Below, in pieces: positions 34,901 to 46,104 of a DNA stretch of 64,000 bases. Each line of letters opens with the position of its first letter. Position 1 is the first letter of the stretch. The position numbers and the translations under genes are program-made. The DNA lies in assembly GCA_914767715.1 (NCBI GenBank), contig OU612067.1, positions 24,958,162 to 25,022,161 on the forward strand, given 5' to 3'. Origin of the DNA: Membranipora membranacea. Lineage: Eukaryota > Bryozoa > Gymnolaemata > Cheilostomatida > Membraniporidae. The notes under the pieces were generated by a model. That model worked only from the letters and a program-made list of their open reading frames with translations, was not told the DNA's origin and searched no databases.

Positions 34901-35068
34901 CAGACATACACACCAACTTGCTCATGCCTCATGGAGGATGAAACTGTCTTCCACTTCTTAAACAAATGCCAAAATTACATATGTCTAAGAGACAACATTG
35001 ATCTAGACCAAGCGGACCACATGTCTCTCATCTCTTACATTGAACAGAGTGGGAGATTTTGTCGGTAA
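31934..35068 (+). CDS. LINE ORF2: APE endonuclease - reverse transcriptase
   Basis: 1044 codons without interruption. The N-terminal APE-type endonuclease shows MQLNINGC, SETK (Glu 42), FGDFNGRHPLW (Asp/Asn 150-152), SLIDIL (Asp 200) and GHIPV (His 232). The RT spans about 510-760 with NYRPITLSS, LFIDLQKAFD (catalytic Asp), GLPQGSILSPLLF and QYADDC (YADD at 690-693). Near the C-terminus CSCLMEDETVFHFLNKC is the Cys/His finger common in jockey/I-like ORF2. No RNase H is apparent. All catalytic motifs are present, so the copy may be young. The 8-nt overlap with ORF1 suggests termination-reinitiation or frameshifting for translation. Confidence 0.93.
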   Translation: MTNRHNNLQIMQLNINGCSQNTIAALNSYINKEHAQIIFLSETKSISLSDTDFDNYQVLLKPNNSNPTQKGGVAILVHNTIPVDRLHHLEKDNTNNIFAALTIEKRRILVCCSYVPPNNLSLLKETEGQIITAINNLKAMRCSYFAAFGDFNGRHPLWRDHTSNKHGDELSKFCTDNNLHIPAFHDNKTFLCDTGGSLIDILITDQQTMKLLVNQYVDEEEELFTGAPMRGHIPVWTSLNFQKLKPESKTIYSWSRADWDGFLNHLEYLSASTLPDIQHLDPEDIWRSILSNLQECRETFVPKIQLTQHCKPYWTPELSKLSKTVRNARRRFKYRSNYVNGDILQNAKENFKSALSKAQTEFIAEKSTNLNITDGPAFWKNFRKTFYKPEKTHIGAMKQNGQLILQDDLKADTFFQQIFQGKHLEGSNFSQQWFQEVTNSQKSNDNKFVELMAKVTEEELINAINATKSNGKGADGDGIHPDMLKISESQFHINLLILFNKILSTQRWPFTDNNIVVFLRKPGRKDYSDTANYRPITLSSVVGKLFERIIESRLRDIVEENNWLDKDQHGFRKRKSTSTYLSQMITTIQHNCAKNFATAGLFIDLQKAFDSIWHDGLLYRLSKLGFNQEFIQLISSFLKDRKIRIKINNYTSNAKPCHIGLPQGSILSPLLFIIYIRDMLSEADGLKLQYADDCSIICWKPNETQLEENLKSTCESISQWLSKWRLKANCTKTDLIYFKGQPTQMKISNENINITSETKVLGLIVDKSLKFKQQKELAKSTLNRKWNMLLPYIRHGLRPQVTHTILNTAILPKVLYNAYIWDINEEISLHTCLKDLLGAPFNPTTETLHKLANTPTIHIRYTNDILNLCRLAIEGETINNILCQDKSALQKKIRSHIIKVMGRHFTESPLQAVDFKKSKIKKLMKEEDTRAWTSHMRQGHNSEGLLGQLAVTHLIKKPIPMSLPREITGQLCSLMTGQTKLQAFLYKVRQTYTPTCSCLMEDETVFHFLNKCQNYICLRDNIDLDQADHMSLISYIEQSGRFCR

Positions 35069-35880
35069 ATCCACAACAAAAACGAAGTCAAGCAACCTAC
35101 CTAACTAATGGAGCAAGACCCCTCCATCCAGAATACAGTCCCTGGTCAGGTCACCCTAAGAGGTAGAGTAGGCCATACTGCTGGGTGAGGGTACGGGGAC
35201 CATGATGGTCCCACTCAGCAGACAACACCAGAACAGATTGTAAACAGAGATAGATGATGTATAAACAGAGAACCAAGCATACGGAGAGTCGCAGCTACTT
35301 TCGAAACCCTAAATGCAAATATTATCTTTTCTATTTTTTATTTTATCGTAAAACCAATGCGTTTCATATTTTAACATCAACATGTTCAACTTGATATGCT
35401 TCCTACCTAACGTGATTCATTACAATCCATAAATATCAAATCGCCATTTGTTTTGTTTCCTTTTTGTACATATATATAATTTTGAGTCATATCTTGCTCA
35501 ACACTAATATATTCATATCCATATGCAGACCTGTTGCTTGTTTTTCTTTCCTTTTCAGTTCAGATCAAAGTGCCACATCGTAACCTGCCTTTCAATATGT
35601 TACCCATAGCATAATATTCATAGACACATTTGATTTAATTTTTATTATCACATCAAACTTGGGATTTTTCATTTTTGTGTTTAGCCTCAAACCCAAGTTG
35701 TTTTATCAGGTTCGAATTAAAACGAAGTTTTCCACTTTCCCTATATATCCACAAAGTACCTAACTAACCTTCAGACTATATCATTTGAAACACAATTGTA
35801 CATACATTTTGCCTGCAAAAAGAGGCGTAGTTGTTTTTATTTTGTCTAAAGATAAAATAAAATAGATAACTAACTAACTA
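35069..35880 (+). other. LINE 3' UTR and tandem tail
   Basis: Non-coding AT-rich sequence after the ORF2 stop, ending in the TAAC-type tail at about 35862-35880. Confidence 0.6.
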
Positions 35881-38800
35881 TCTTCCGAATTACATTCCTG
35901 CTCAACTATTATGAAGCAAACCGAGTGGTTTTGACAGGAAAGTAGAGACTCAAAGTGTACAAGCAAGCAAGGGACAAATTCCTTATACTCTTTTTATGAT
36001 GAAACAAAATAAGCTTAGCTGTATGTTTTACTTATATGAGTGGGTTGAAGACTGGACAGGTACAGCCTGTATAAAAACATCTGGCCTGATGAGAAGAAGA
36101 CTGGTTAGTTTTGAACCAAAGAAAGATGATGATGTGAGTATTTTTTTACTACTAGTCAATAATAATGTCATAAATAAGTCAAGTTGAGTACACTTACTCT
36201 TAGCAAGGAGTTAAAGGGATGGATAGCTGCTTAGGTGGTAGCCTGTCTTGGAAAGCTTTGTCAATCTTTGACAAGCTTGTCAAGACAGGTTACTTAGGTG
36301 GGTAGTACTAGTAGCTTAGTTTTTATCTCCAATAATTGATTGATTGATTCCTTGCTGGTGGACTGAGTTACCTCAGTTAGCCCTGTCTTTGGAACTGAGG
36401 GACAGTAAAGGATTAGGGCGAAGTGATGGCAACATGTTGACTAGCGTAGTTAGTGCTCATTCTCATTGAAAAAGCTCCTGATCCAGCGATCAGTTGAGTA
36501 TTTACGTAATCGTTGTCTTGCTCAGATTTACATTGTATGATCTTGTAGGTACACAATCTATATTTCTGGATGTACTTTTTGGGACACGGCTGCCAGCAGT
36601 TAAGTTGAAGACCCGATTGCTATTCAGAGGAAGACATGGTTCAATGCAGAAATGACTGATCTAGAGAAGATAGCACCTTCCGCTAAGCGTAAGTAGCCTT
36701 AGGCTTATCAGATGTATAATATGCATTACCAGTGTTTTTGTCAGTTGAATTGGTAACAGGAAGCCCTATGTCTTGTGACGTGTCTAGCGAGCCTACATGG
36801 CCACAGATTGGCTTGAGATTATAACACCCTAACCTTAGTTGTTACAAGCCTCATCTAATACAGGTAATTGGTTTATCATCTTGCCGATCGTGAGACAATG
36901 ACATAATCAATATTATATGCAAATTATCGCTTATTGGCGACAAGGTAGATGCACGCAATTATTATTCTCTTCTATGCTCCATCTTTCTGATTAAGTCTTT
37001 TCCGCTGACACTCATGACATAGTAATATTTGACCATTTCAACCTCATGTGTAAACGCGGCTTAATATTTTGGGCAGAGAGGTCATGGATTTATTTAGCGT
37101 TGTACAACAAAAGGACAATATACTGAATAATTAACTGGTGTATGCTTTCTGTTTATATCTAGTTTCCTTGATGATGCAAAGAACGATAGGATCACTTAGG
37201 TGGTGAAGAATTTAACGTCTACTCTGTTACATGACCTGTTAACATCCATCAACTCTTTGCAAATGGTATGTTGTTTTCTTAAAGCAAAGTAGGCCCAAAG
37301 TTTATTAGTGTTTGATTTGAGGAACTACATCATACCTTAGAAGAGTAGAAGAAGTGCGCCTTTCCGCACAAAGGCTACTTGATTCAGCTCAAATTAGCTA
37401 GAATTGAGTACTAGCTAACATTAACTCATCTAGCTAAATTTAATTTAAGAAAATATTTACTCCTCTACGGTACTAGTCAATGCTAGATGTTTAGACACTT
37501 TGAATAGTTTTCATTCTAACGTGGCACTGAGGCGACTGTCACATCAGCTGATTCAATTCATTTGTGCAATCACAACGTAAAATCGCAAAGCTCATGCAAA
37601 AACTACCAAACCTGACAGGATCACATCTGATCAGACAAAAGATAATTTTGCCGATGCAATACATTGGAAAAAACATCTTTTGTTCAATCAGATGCTTTCA
37701 CATTGCCCTCATTGCATAATATAAACATTCTCCTCTTGCAGGTGTATTGAGAGTCTTGCTGTACAGATCCAGACTGCCACACTGTCATATCTTATACGTT
37801 GACTGCACGCTGCCAACTCATCACCTGCTGCAAAGAACACAACAAATCTTGTCCGCATTCGTACGGCCATACGAGCTGAGCTGCAGTCTCAACCATCTTA
37901 ATATTAGCCTCAAGTTCTGCATTCAGCGTGCAATGAGGTATTGTAAGGTCAACATGACGTCGACATACATATTATTTAAATACCTACTAAGGATTTTCCT
38001 ATGACTGTCTTCTGACCTGTACACAGTGCTGTGCTTGATATATTCTCGTGTTTTTTTTACTTGACTTGACTTTTAGTAGCAACTTTTCAGGCTGAAAAAA
38101 GGATTAATTTTTTTGTTGAGGACATTGGGGTCAACATCGAGGTGCTATAGTTTTTATTTTGAGAAATCATTTGCTTAAATTTGTATCTTATTAAATACAA
38201 TATAACCTATCTTACAAGCTTTGTACCCATACCTTTCGCAAAATAAAACTCTTTGCTTGAATTGGCACCGTTTCTGTTATATCGCTGATCAAGTCGCAGC
38301 ATAGATAACTAAATGGACATTGCTAGCTAACACACAGGATAACTCTATATGAAATGATGAACAAACAGTGTTGCGGGCCGTAGCTAACCTTTATTGGCGA
38401 CTATCAAGTCATTAACAACCTGGTCAAATAGTTCACTGCTAAGAATTTCTTTGCCAGCCATCAAAAGTCAATTGTTTAGATGACTCATAAGGCAATTAAT
38501 CCTCATCTGCAAATTGAAAAAGCGTTTCTATTGCTCATTGTATACCTCTCTCTATGCGCAAGGTTATGTTTTATGTCCATAAAAAAAACTATAAAATATC
38601 CCAGAAGTTGTCATGACACGTAAAATGAGAAGACAACTTCTTCTTATTTTTTTCCTTTGCCCCTCCCTTTTTCCTCTTTTCTCCTCCCTCTTTTCCCCAC
38701 TCTCACCGAGAAGTTTATCCCCGAGCCCGCGGACGCTCTACACACTGAGCTATTCAGCCACTCACGGAAATCCGTGGGCCGTGAGTGCTAATATACGCCA

Positions 38801-38944
38801 CTGCAAGCCTCTTAACTGGCTTAAGTCCTCTTACTCATGCAATTCGAGTACAGAGGCCATTAATTACAATTGAGTGTGTACCAAACTGCCAAACTGTTGA
38901 CATAGATTCTTACAAACTGGAAAATAATTGAAACTTATTCTCTG
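35881..38944. other. no confident gene; short splice-flanked fragments
   Basis: Several short open segments flanked by plausible splice sites lie on the plus strand: 36068-36133, 36550-36690 (VLFGTRLPAVKLKTRLLF), 37201-37266 (VVKNLTSTLLHDLLTSINSL) and 37741-37936. Frames break inside two of them and none belongs to a family I know. They may be relics of one gene or chance. Confidence 0.25.
36242..36290. repeat. hairpin-forming inverted repeat
   Basis: CCTGTCTTG..AAGCTTTGTCAA pairs with TTTGACAAGCTT..CAAGACAGG with few mismatches and a very short loop. Confidence 0.65.
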
Positions 38945-38950
38945 TTTATT
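38945..38950 (-). terminator. polyadenylation signal AATAAA (receptor gene A)
   Basis: Hexamer on the minus strand (TTTATT on plus) 160 bases after the gene A stop. Confidence 0.45.
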
Positions 38951-39109
38951 GAGATGTGTGGGTAGTGACAAGGATGAAGATTTTGTGAATTTTTGTTCCA
39001 TCTCGCATCCCTTCTGCTTCCAACAAAAGCGAATTTTAACTTGACAGCATAAGATACCAGTGTTATTTCCAAAGCTGTTCAACACCAACAAAGATCACAA
39101 TTTTCTCAC

Positions 39110-42100
39110 TTACTGGCTGATGAGGGTCTCCCTATTAGAATACATCACATCCTCAGCTACCTGTTTCTCCTCTTTCATACAATGCAGAGAAATGCTGGAT
39201 GACCCGCACATATTTGCACTGTTATTGGGTGGAATGTCTAAATCTGGTTTGCTTGTCTGCTCCTGAACATCAACACTTGCATAGTTTTCTTCTCCAGTAG
39301 CTATGAAAATTGTATCGAGAAGTAATTGTATTGGAGGAAGTTTCAATCTTGGGTCTATGGCAACGACAACCACACTGCAGCAGGTACAGCTTAAAATCCA
39401 TAGGTTTACAATTGTTCTCCGCAAGGTTTCCATTCCAAACATATTTTATCAATTAGTTACAAATAACTAATGAATATGTGCAAAGAAGATTTCTACTGGA
39501 CAATAGTTTAAGATTTACATTTGTGAATATTTTTATAAGCTTATCAACACCGGACATGACGATTAAATTACCTTGGTCGCTTCTGGATACAACTGGAAGC
39601 CTTTGCGGCTCAGAACTGGAATGTCCTGCAGAACTAAAATAGTAAAGACAAGAGTGTACAAATATTAAGTCAAAGATATAATGTGGAATTAGTCATAAAC
39701 CATATTATAAAGATTGAATCGAAAGTCAGCAACCCCATTGATGAAGTTTGAGAAGGAGACAGCATATTTATGATTCATCCTCACAAATTTTACAATTGTG
39801 TTATGACATCTAATACCTGTCTTTTTTCTGCTGTTGACACACTAGGACAGCTAGTAATGTAATGATGATAATCAGAAATAAACCTCCACCGCCTGCACTA
39901 CCTGCTATGATATATATCATGCTTTCTTGGGTTGTCTTATTATCAGTCTGTCTCCCTTGTTCTGTCAAATCTGAAAATGTTAAACAAATCAAATCAGCTG
40001 AATGAGCTAAAGATGTGACTTTATAGGTTACTTTATATTAAAATAACATGGCACTATTTATTTTGGTGGATAATTGATTATCAATTTAAATGATGAACTA
40101 GGCAGGCTGTAGACCATACAATGTGGTATATCTATCAGATAAGAATTTGAATTTTTATCTCAGGCCCGAAAAACGACACATTGCCTAACTTACTTGTTGC
40201 AGAGATGGTCCCAGGTGGAGCTGTGTCACATGAAGGTACAGGAGATTTCCAGACTCCATCCTCACAACGACTTTCAATAATCTTGTCATCAACGCAAGTG
40301 ATTGTAAAGTCTGTAGGAGAGTTTCTCTTTCGGTTGATTACTGCATTAGGGAGCTCTGGACAGCTCATAACTATAAAGAGAAAAATTCACATTGTTATGG
40401 GATTGTTCTCATGAATCACAGCCTTTTGAAGTATCTTACAGAACACTCCATGCAGGAGACGTGCTCAAAACGCGACCATAGTTATAAGTCACAACAATGG
40501 TTCATAACTGACCCTAGTTGTAGTCTTAATATAAAAAAATTGTGAGAAAATTTAACAGATTGACCTCTATTTATGACGTTTGGAACTCTACATACATCTG
40601 TAGACGATAACCACTGGATACCTGCACAAAACAGACAATGATTCCTAAAATCAAGTCAGCCCCTTTTGCTTTTTCCAAACCTTCTAAGATGACCCCGAGA
40701 AGTGAAGTTGACTATATGCACTTAATTTGATATAACCTGGCTTGGGTGTGTGCTGTCAGATGCCCATCACCTATCATTTTAATTCGCTAATTACAAAATT
40801 TGAACAACATCAAACTTTGATTGGAAACTAATTATTATCGTGCAGTGCTCAATTTTTGAAGTTTGACCTCCAGTTACAGGCTAATAACCTAGTCCCGCCA
40901 TGAACATTGCTCAACATTCACACATAGAGAAACTAAGCAACTTGGTAAATAGCAAGTCAAATATCCTTCTGCAGCAAGACAACTTGTTGGTCATGGGATA
41001 TTTATGTAAAAATTTGTTGAGGTCAAAGATAAAAATTATATAAATTCATCTACATATATAAGTGTCTATCAGTTTTGTTTACCTTCATACTTGATGAGAA
41101 ATCCCGGATAGCCAGCAGAGGATGAGCTGACCTTAAGTTGGAAGTGTAGTGTGTTCATTTGGGATATGATGTCAAAAGTATTGTCAGAAGGTGTATTCTT
41201 TCCTCCACCACATCCATAAAGGAGAGTGTTCCCGTTGTGAATAGAGAATTGATCATTCCTCTCATCATCCTTAGCAGTTTCCCCCTTACAGTTCTCAATC
41301 TCCACATCTCCAATCATAAAGCTAATGTATTTAATTTCGAGCCTGGTACTTGCAGTCGCAATGTTCATAGTCAACTGTAGTGTCGCATCTTGATAGTTGT
41401 ATGTACTGCCTGTTCCAAAATTGTAACTCTCATGGCTGGTGAGAAAGCCAGTTGATGTTTCTGTTGTGATATTGAGAGACCCTTCAGACGCGAAAATTTA
41501 TGTTTTTCGAGACTAAAAACAATATACATGTAGTTACTATCATCAAATTAGTGAAAACAGATGTATGAGGATTTTGTGAGGCCAAAAAAACATCCCTAAT
41601 CTTTAAACAAAAAATTATTGGGCGATCAACTGATTATGATTGTGTATAGTATGGATATTACTTGGACTGAGCTTAATCAGTGATCAGATTTAAGATCTCT
41701 TAAATTGACAATTTTGAAAGATTTGATTCTAATGGACTGCTGCCTTTTTTAATAGTCCTCCGCGTCGTTGCATTGCAAGGAGTGTAGGCAATGAAACCAT
41801 CACAGTCCAAATCATTTTTGTACTAACAGGCTCAGCTCAAATAAACCAATGAGACTATTCTCTCGCTAGCCAGAGATTGCCCTAGTATAATCTGCTGCGA
41901 GAAGCGTTGTAGCGTGTCATTATAAGCCGCTTACTATAAAAGGGGCGGAACTTAGACCACTAAACAAACAGTTTTCACTCGCGAAGCTGTAAATAATCGC
42001 ACATGTGCAGGCCCTCTTAGAACAAGAGAAAATCACAGATTAGCAAGGATAATTAAAGTTTGAGTAAAAGTGGCCTCAGTTCATTTTGCGTTAAATAAGG

Positions 42101-43465
42101 GACGGTTTGTTAACAACCTTTAATTCTTTTCAATAAGATTTCAGGTAATATAATTCACTGCATTAGCTTCTGACCCCGGCAACGGGCATCACGATGGGTT
42201 GAATTGAGGTGATGATTGACTCTCTAATCATACCAGTGCAAAATTTAGTAACACCTCAATATTTTTATTTACATAATATTAAGAGTGAATGGAAGAGGCT
42301 AGGTATTATGTAACTTTAGGTGCAGAGTGGGCTTCTCTTGATGGTAAAGATTTACAATTAATTTAACTGTTGCTTGGTAGGTTTTGATCAGATTGAAAAG
42401 TGTGCCGACATGCACAAGATCACTGTGGGGTAGGAGCTAAATAAAAGGGTGATGCGTAAACATTGATTGAACCGCACATACTGTTATTTTATGCCATTTT
42501 GAAATTTCACCAGTTAAAACTCACCATAAGATAGATGAGATTACAAAAAAAATTAGAGGTACAAGAAAGTAGAGGGAAGACAACTGTAATCAATTAGTTT
42601 GATGATGACTGCCATCATTGCATTAATCGAGTTCTCAACCATCAGCATCAGGCAGAAAACACAAGGTTACCTCAAATTACTTTATGGCACAGCGCACTTT
42701 GCAGGCAGGCTTGCAGTGCTACTCTTCCACAATCATTCACATACATCAACCTTATCCTCACCCCCGAGGCCAAAATCAAAGTTATCTTAGCACTCAAGAT
42801 ACTCACTAAAGTGTCCTTGTATGGTTTCAGTTAACATTAAAAACACTTAGGGATAAGGAAGGATGAACAAGACATTTGCTTACTGGTATATTTTATGGTA
42901 AACGCCGTCATCTCACTCTGCTGATTGTGTAATAAAATGTGTACTTTGTTCGATCTCAATATTGTTGAAAGGGTTCCATAATTGCCTGGCTTAGCACAAG
43001 TCGTTTTTGTATTTATTGACTGCCCTGAGTGAAGTGAAAAGGGGACAGCTCTACATGTATCCCCTGTGACAGGTTCATTGGGAATGTCAACAAGCCTGAT
43101 CCAACCAAGATTAGCTGGTAAGTTGCGTAGTTCAACTCTTGTATTCCCCATATTTGTATAATTGTTTGGGTAATTTGGACTTCTTATTTCACCAATAAAC
43201 TCCAGAGAATCGTGGTATGAGACATCCACGGTTTTGCCAACCTCGAACATTACTCTACCTGTAAAGAACAAGATATTGATGAAATTAACCACTACACAGA
43301 TAAAATTACATCCGATCAACCTAAACTGCGTTACTTTAGCTGTGATTTGTTGTGTTTTTCTCATTGAATTGATTCACTAGTGAAGTTATTAGACCAAAAT
43401 AATAATGACTTACCATCAGCTCCTGCTGACAGCAATGTTGCGCCTATCAACCAAAATGACAACAT
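39110..43465 (-). CDS. receptor gene A: CUB-CUB-Sushi-TM, short tail
   Basis: Seven exons, about 469 residues: 43465-43414 signal peptide (MLSFWLIGATLLSAGADG), 43258-42884 CUB1 with the hallmark SPNYPNNY, 41481-41083 CUB2 (DQFSIHNG, LLYGCGGG), 40370-40194 Sushi (four Cys, W before the last), 39970-39817 TM (AGSAGGGGLFLIIIITLLAV) ending KKDR, 39633-39572 linker, 39300-39110 tail. Phases agree at all junctions if CUB2 starts at 41481. The stronger acceptor, at 41513, puts the exon out of frame with a stop, so this copy either uses the weaker AG or carries a frameshift. Each CUB has only the second disulfide pair. The tail has two tyrosines (NYASV, MYSNR; the latter YxN, Grb2-SH2 type). Ligand unknown. 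Confidence 0.75.
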
Positions 43466-44204
43466 CTTCAACTTCCAGCTCTATGTGTTACCGGTGTGTG
43501 AACTTCAATTAGGGTAATTATGTTGCTTGACTCAGTGATTGTTTGTATGCAAGATTAGTGCCGAAGACCACATACAAAACCGCACGGAATGACAGAGGAG
43601 AGTGAGCGGATTTAGCTTCACAGAAATGTCACAATCCAAAACTGTACTTCCTTTTTCACAAGCCTCAAGTCGAAATGAATGCACCTAGGGAACAACGATG
43701 TCAAAGTAAGAACTAGCTTTTCATTCTATATCAATCAGTCAGTGATCCTATGTAAACACGACTAATACCTTTGCGTAAATGATTGCACTTTAATTTAAAA
43801 ACACAGAGAAGAAATCCAGTGAAACTACCTAAGTATTCATAAACGCCCTGCTGTGTTAACCCGATGAGGAAGTTGTTCTCTGGTAATGAAATCAATATCG
43901 ATGTTATTGCGCTTTGAAGGTATTTTTCAAACAAACATATGAATAGATTCGTTAAAAAGCATAGTAAGCTAGCTAAAAAAAGTGCTACCGAATTCAGTTT
44001 CACCATTAAATGCAGTTTTACAATGGTTTAGATAATCAGATTTATACCAACATTGTCTGATTTTTGTAGAACAGTGAAAAACTGTAGCAAGTATTCAGCG
44101 GTAATGACACAGTAACAGTATATGTTTGAGTTAGTCTTTCATTTTGACTAATAATGATGATGATGAAACAATTGATAGTTGTTTGCACGTGGACATTGAA
44201 AATA
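43402..44204. repeat. ~0.8-kb tandem duplication, unit 1 (carries signal-peptide exon of gene A)
   Basis: Highly similar to 44205-45007, starting at AATAATGACTTACCATCAGC and ending GTTTGCACGTGGACATTG. It includes the gene A first exon and its presumed promoter. Confidence 0.85.
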
Positions 44205-45007
44205 ATAATGACTTACCATCAGCTCCTGACAGCAGCAATGTTGCGCCTATCAACCAAAATGACAACATCTTCAACTTCCAGCGTTATGTGTTACCGGTGT
44301 GTGAACTTCAATGAGGGTAATTATGTTGCTTGACTCAGTGACTGTTTGTATGCAAGATTAGTGCCGAAGACCACATACATAACCGCACAGAATGACAGAG
44401 GAGAGTGAGCGGATTTAGCTTCACAGAAATGTCACAATCCAAAATTGTACTTCCTTTATCACAAGCCTCAAGTCGAAATGAATGCACCTAGGGAACAACG
44501 ATGTCAAAGTAAGAACAAGCTTTTCATTCTCTATCAATCAGTCAGTGATCCTATGTAAACACGACTAATACCTTTGCATAAATGATTGCACTCTAATTTA
44601 AAAGCACAGAGAATAAAAATCCAGTGAAACTACCTAAGTATTCATAAAAGCCCTGCTGTGTTAACCCGATGAGAAAGTTGTTCTGTGGTAATGAAATCAA
44701 TATCGATGTTATTGCCCTTTGAAGGTATTTTTCAAACAAACATACGAATAGATTCATTAAAAAGCATAGTAAGCTAGCTACAAAAAAGTGCTACCGAATT
44801 CAGTTTCATCATTAAATGCAGTTTTACAATGGTTTAGATAATCAGATTTATACCATCATTGTCTGATTTTTGTAGAACAGTGGAAAACTGTAGCAAGTAT
44901 TCAGCTGTAATGACACAGTTACAGTATATGCTTGAGTTAGACTTTCATTTTGACTAATAATGATGATGATGAAACAATTGATAGTTGTTTGCACGTGGAC
45001 ATTGAAA
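44205..45007. repeat. ~0.8-kb tandem duplication, unit 2
   Basis: Second unit, with small indels and scattered substitutions relative to 43402-44204. Confidence 0.85.
44217..44268 (-). CDS. duplicate first exon (signal peptide) for gene A
   Basis: In the upstream duplication unit, ATG at 44268 begins MLSFWLIGATLLLSGADG and ends at a gtaagt donor in phase 1, as in exon 1 of gene A. The reading frame and splice site are intact, with one rearranged residue pair. It could serve as an alternative first exon and promoter for gene A. Confidence 0.5.
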
Positions 45008-45069
45008 ACAGTGTCAAAATGGTTCAATATGCCAAAAAGAAAAGAAAACTCAACCGCAACATTCTTATG

Positions 45070-45625
45070 TACCGTAATACCTCACCTATAAGTCACCAGA
45101 CTTATAAGTGAATCACCCCCCTCAGAAAAAATAAAAATACTCCAGTTATAAGACACCCCACAGCTACAAGACACCCCACAGCTATAAGACACCGTGTCTT
45201 ATAAGTGAATCATATCAGTAGTTGATGTTTGGAAGCTCTCCATCTTTGAATCAAGCGTCTATTAATGTTCAATTCCCTTGCAGTCATGTCAAGGTTGTTA
45301 TTCTTTTCAACTGTTCTCAATACTTCCAGTTTCTGCTGAATGGTGTATGAGGTTCTTGGCATGTTTTATTTATTTTGAAAGACTGTGAGAGAGATATGAT
45401 ATGCTGATTGTTGAAAAATTTGAATTTTGTGGCACACATTCACTCACAACGAATGCTTACAAGTCGCACTCTTCACCACTGAGCTATTCAACTTCGGTGA
45501 TTGTAAGAGGTTTTAGTCCAACTTAAATATAAAAATGCTTCAAATGATAGTCGCGTCTATATGCTACTCTCTTACAGCCGCCTTCACTTATAAATCGCGC
45601 GATCTATAGGTGAGGGATTACGGTA
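45070..45625. mobile_element. pogo/Tigger-like deletion derivative (Tc1-mariner superfamily)
   Basis: Terminal inverted repeats ACCGTAATACCTCACCTATA and its mirror at the right end are flanked by TA on both sides. Inside, a minus-strand ORF keeps the N-terminus of a transposase. Subterminal CTTATAAGTGAATCA motifs recur. Confidence 0.75.
45210..45362 (-). pseudogene. truncated pogo/Tigger-like transposase: N-terminal helix-turn-helix only
   Basis: ATG at 45362, 50 codons, stop at 45210. It reads SYTIQQKLEVLRTVEKNN followed by ARELNINRRLIQRW, the layout of the psq/Brk-type HTH that opens pogo and Tigger transposases. The second HTH and the DDE domain are missing. It lies inside the 556-bp TIR element, on the strand opposite to its left end. 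Confidence 0.65.
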
Positions 45626-45959
45626 TATGGTTAAAACCCCAAGCTTGTTTTTGGTCTCTACAACTCATATTTTACCATTGATGAGAGACTTAACTTTTCT
45701 CCTGTGCGTCACATTTTTACCTGGCTCATGAGATTCACTGGTCAATTTTGACAATTTCAAATGTAGGATTATAAAATCTTGTAGCAATTTGATCACTTTA
45801 TAGTGTGTATATTTTGGGAAGGAAACCATTTTCGTCATCAACACATTTATCTCTGCAACAAGTTTTGCCTCTGCACAATACTATAATGAAATTATCTTAA
45901 CATTTTTATTTTCTCCCTTCTCAAAGTCATCCTATCTATTTCCACCTCACTACTGAAAC

Positions 45960-46104
45960 ATTTTAACTCATCTTCAGTCTCAAGCTTTCCTTTTTTTTTT
46001 CTCTTTTCCTTTTCCTTTTTTTTTCGGCACTATTCGGAAAACATTCCACTACTGGAATGAAATAGACTGCCAATAAAAGTGTAAAAAAAAAAAAAAAAAA
46101 ACAC
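45960..46104. repeat. pyrimidine-rich tract and poly-A run
   Basis: T-rich stretch around 45988-46023 followed by an A18-type run near 46083-46101. Confidence 0.7.

Larger units (their letters stand above)
29848..35880 (+). mobile_element. non-LTR retrotransposon (LINE), both ORFs open
   Basis: Two long ORFs overlap by 8 nucleotides (ORF1 to 31941, ORF2 from 31934), followed by about 0.8 kb of 3' sequence that ends in ATAACTAACTAACTA, a short tandem tail as seen in several jockey- or I-like LINE clades. The 5' limit is not resolved: an AATTGAGAA-rich inverted segment at 29668-29810 precedes ORF1 and could be 5' UTR or host sequence. No target-site duplication could be identified. Confidence 0.85.

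Noticed and set aside
38718-38755. tRNA-like sequence with a clear box A (minus strand)
   Set aside because: The box B candidate is degenerate and too close to box A; no cloverleaf forms.
38613-38873. 86-codon plus-strand ORF rich in Leu/Phe/Ser
   Set aside because: Low-complexity pyrimidine-rich translation over a tRNA-like relic, without splice or domain support.
45474-45486. Box A-like sequence inside the pogo-like element
   Set aside because: No convincing box B at the right distance.
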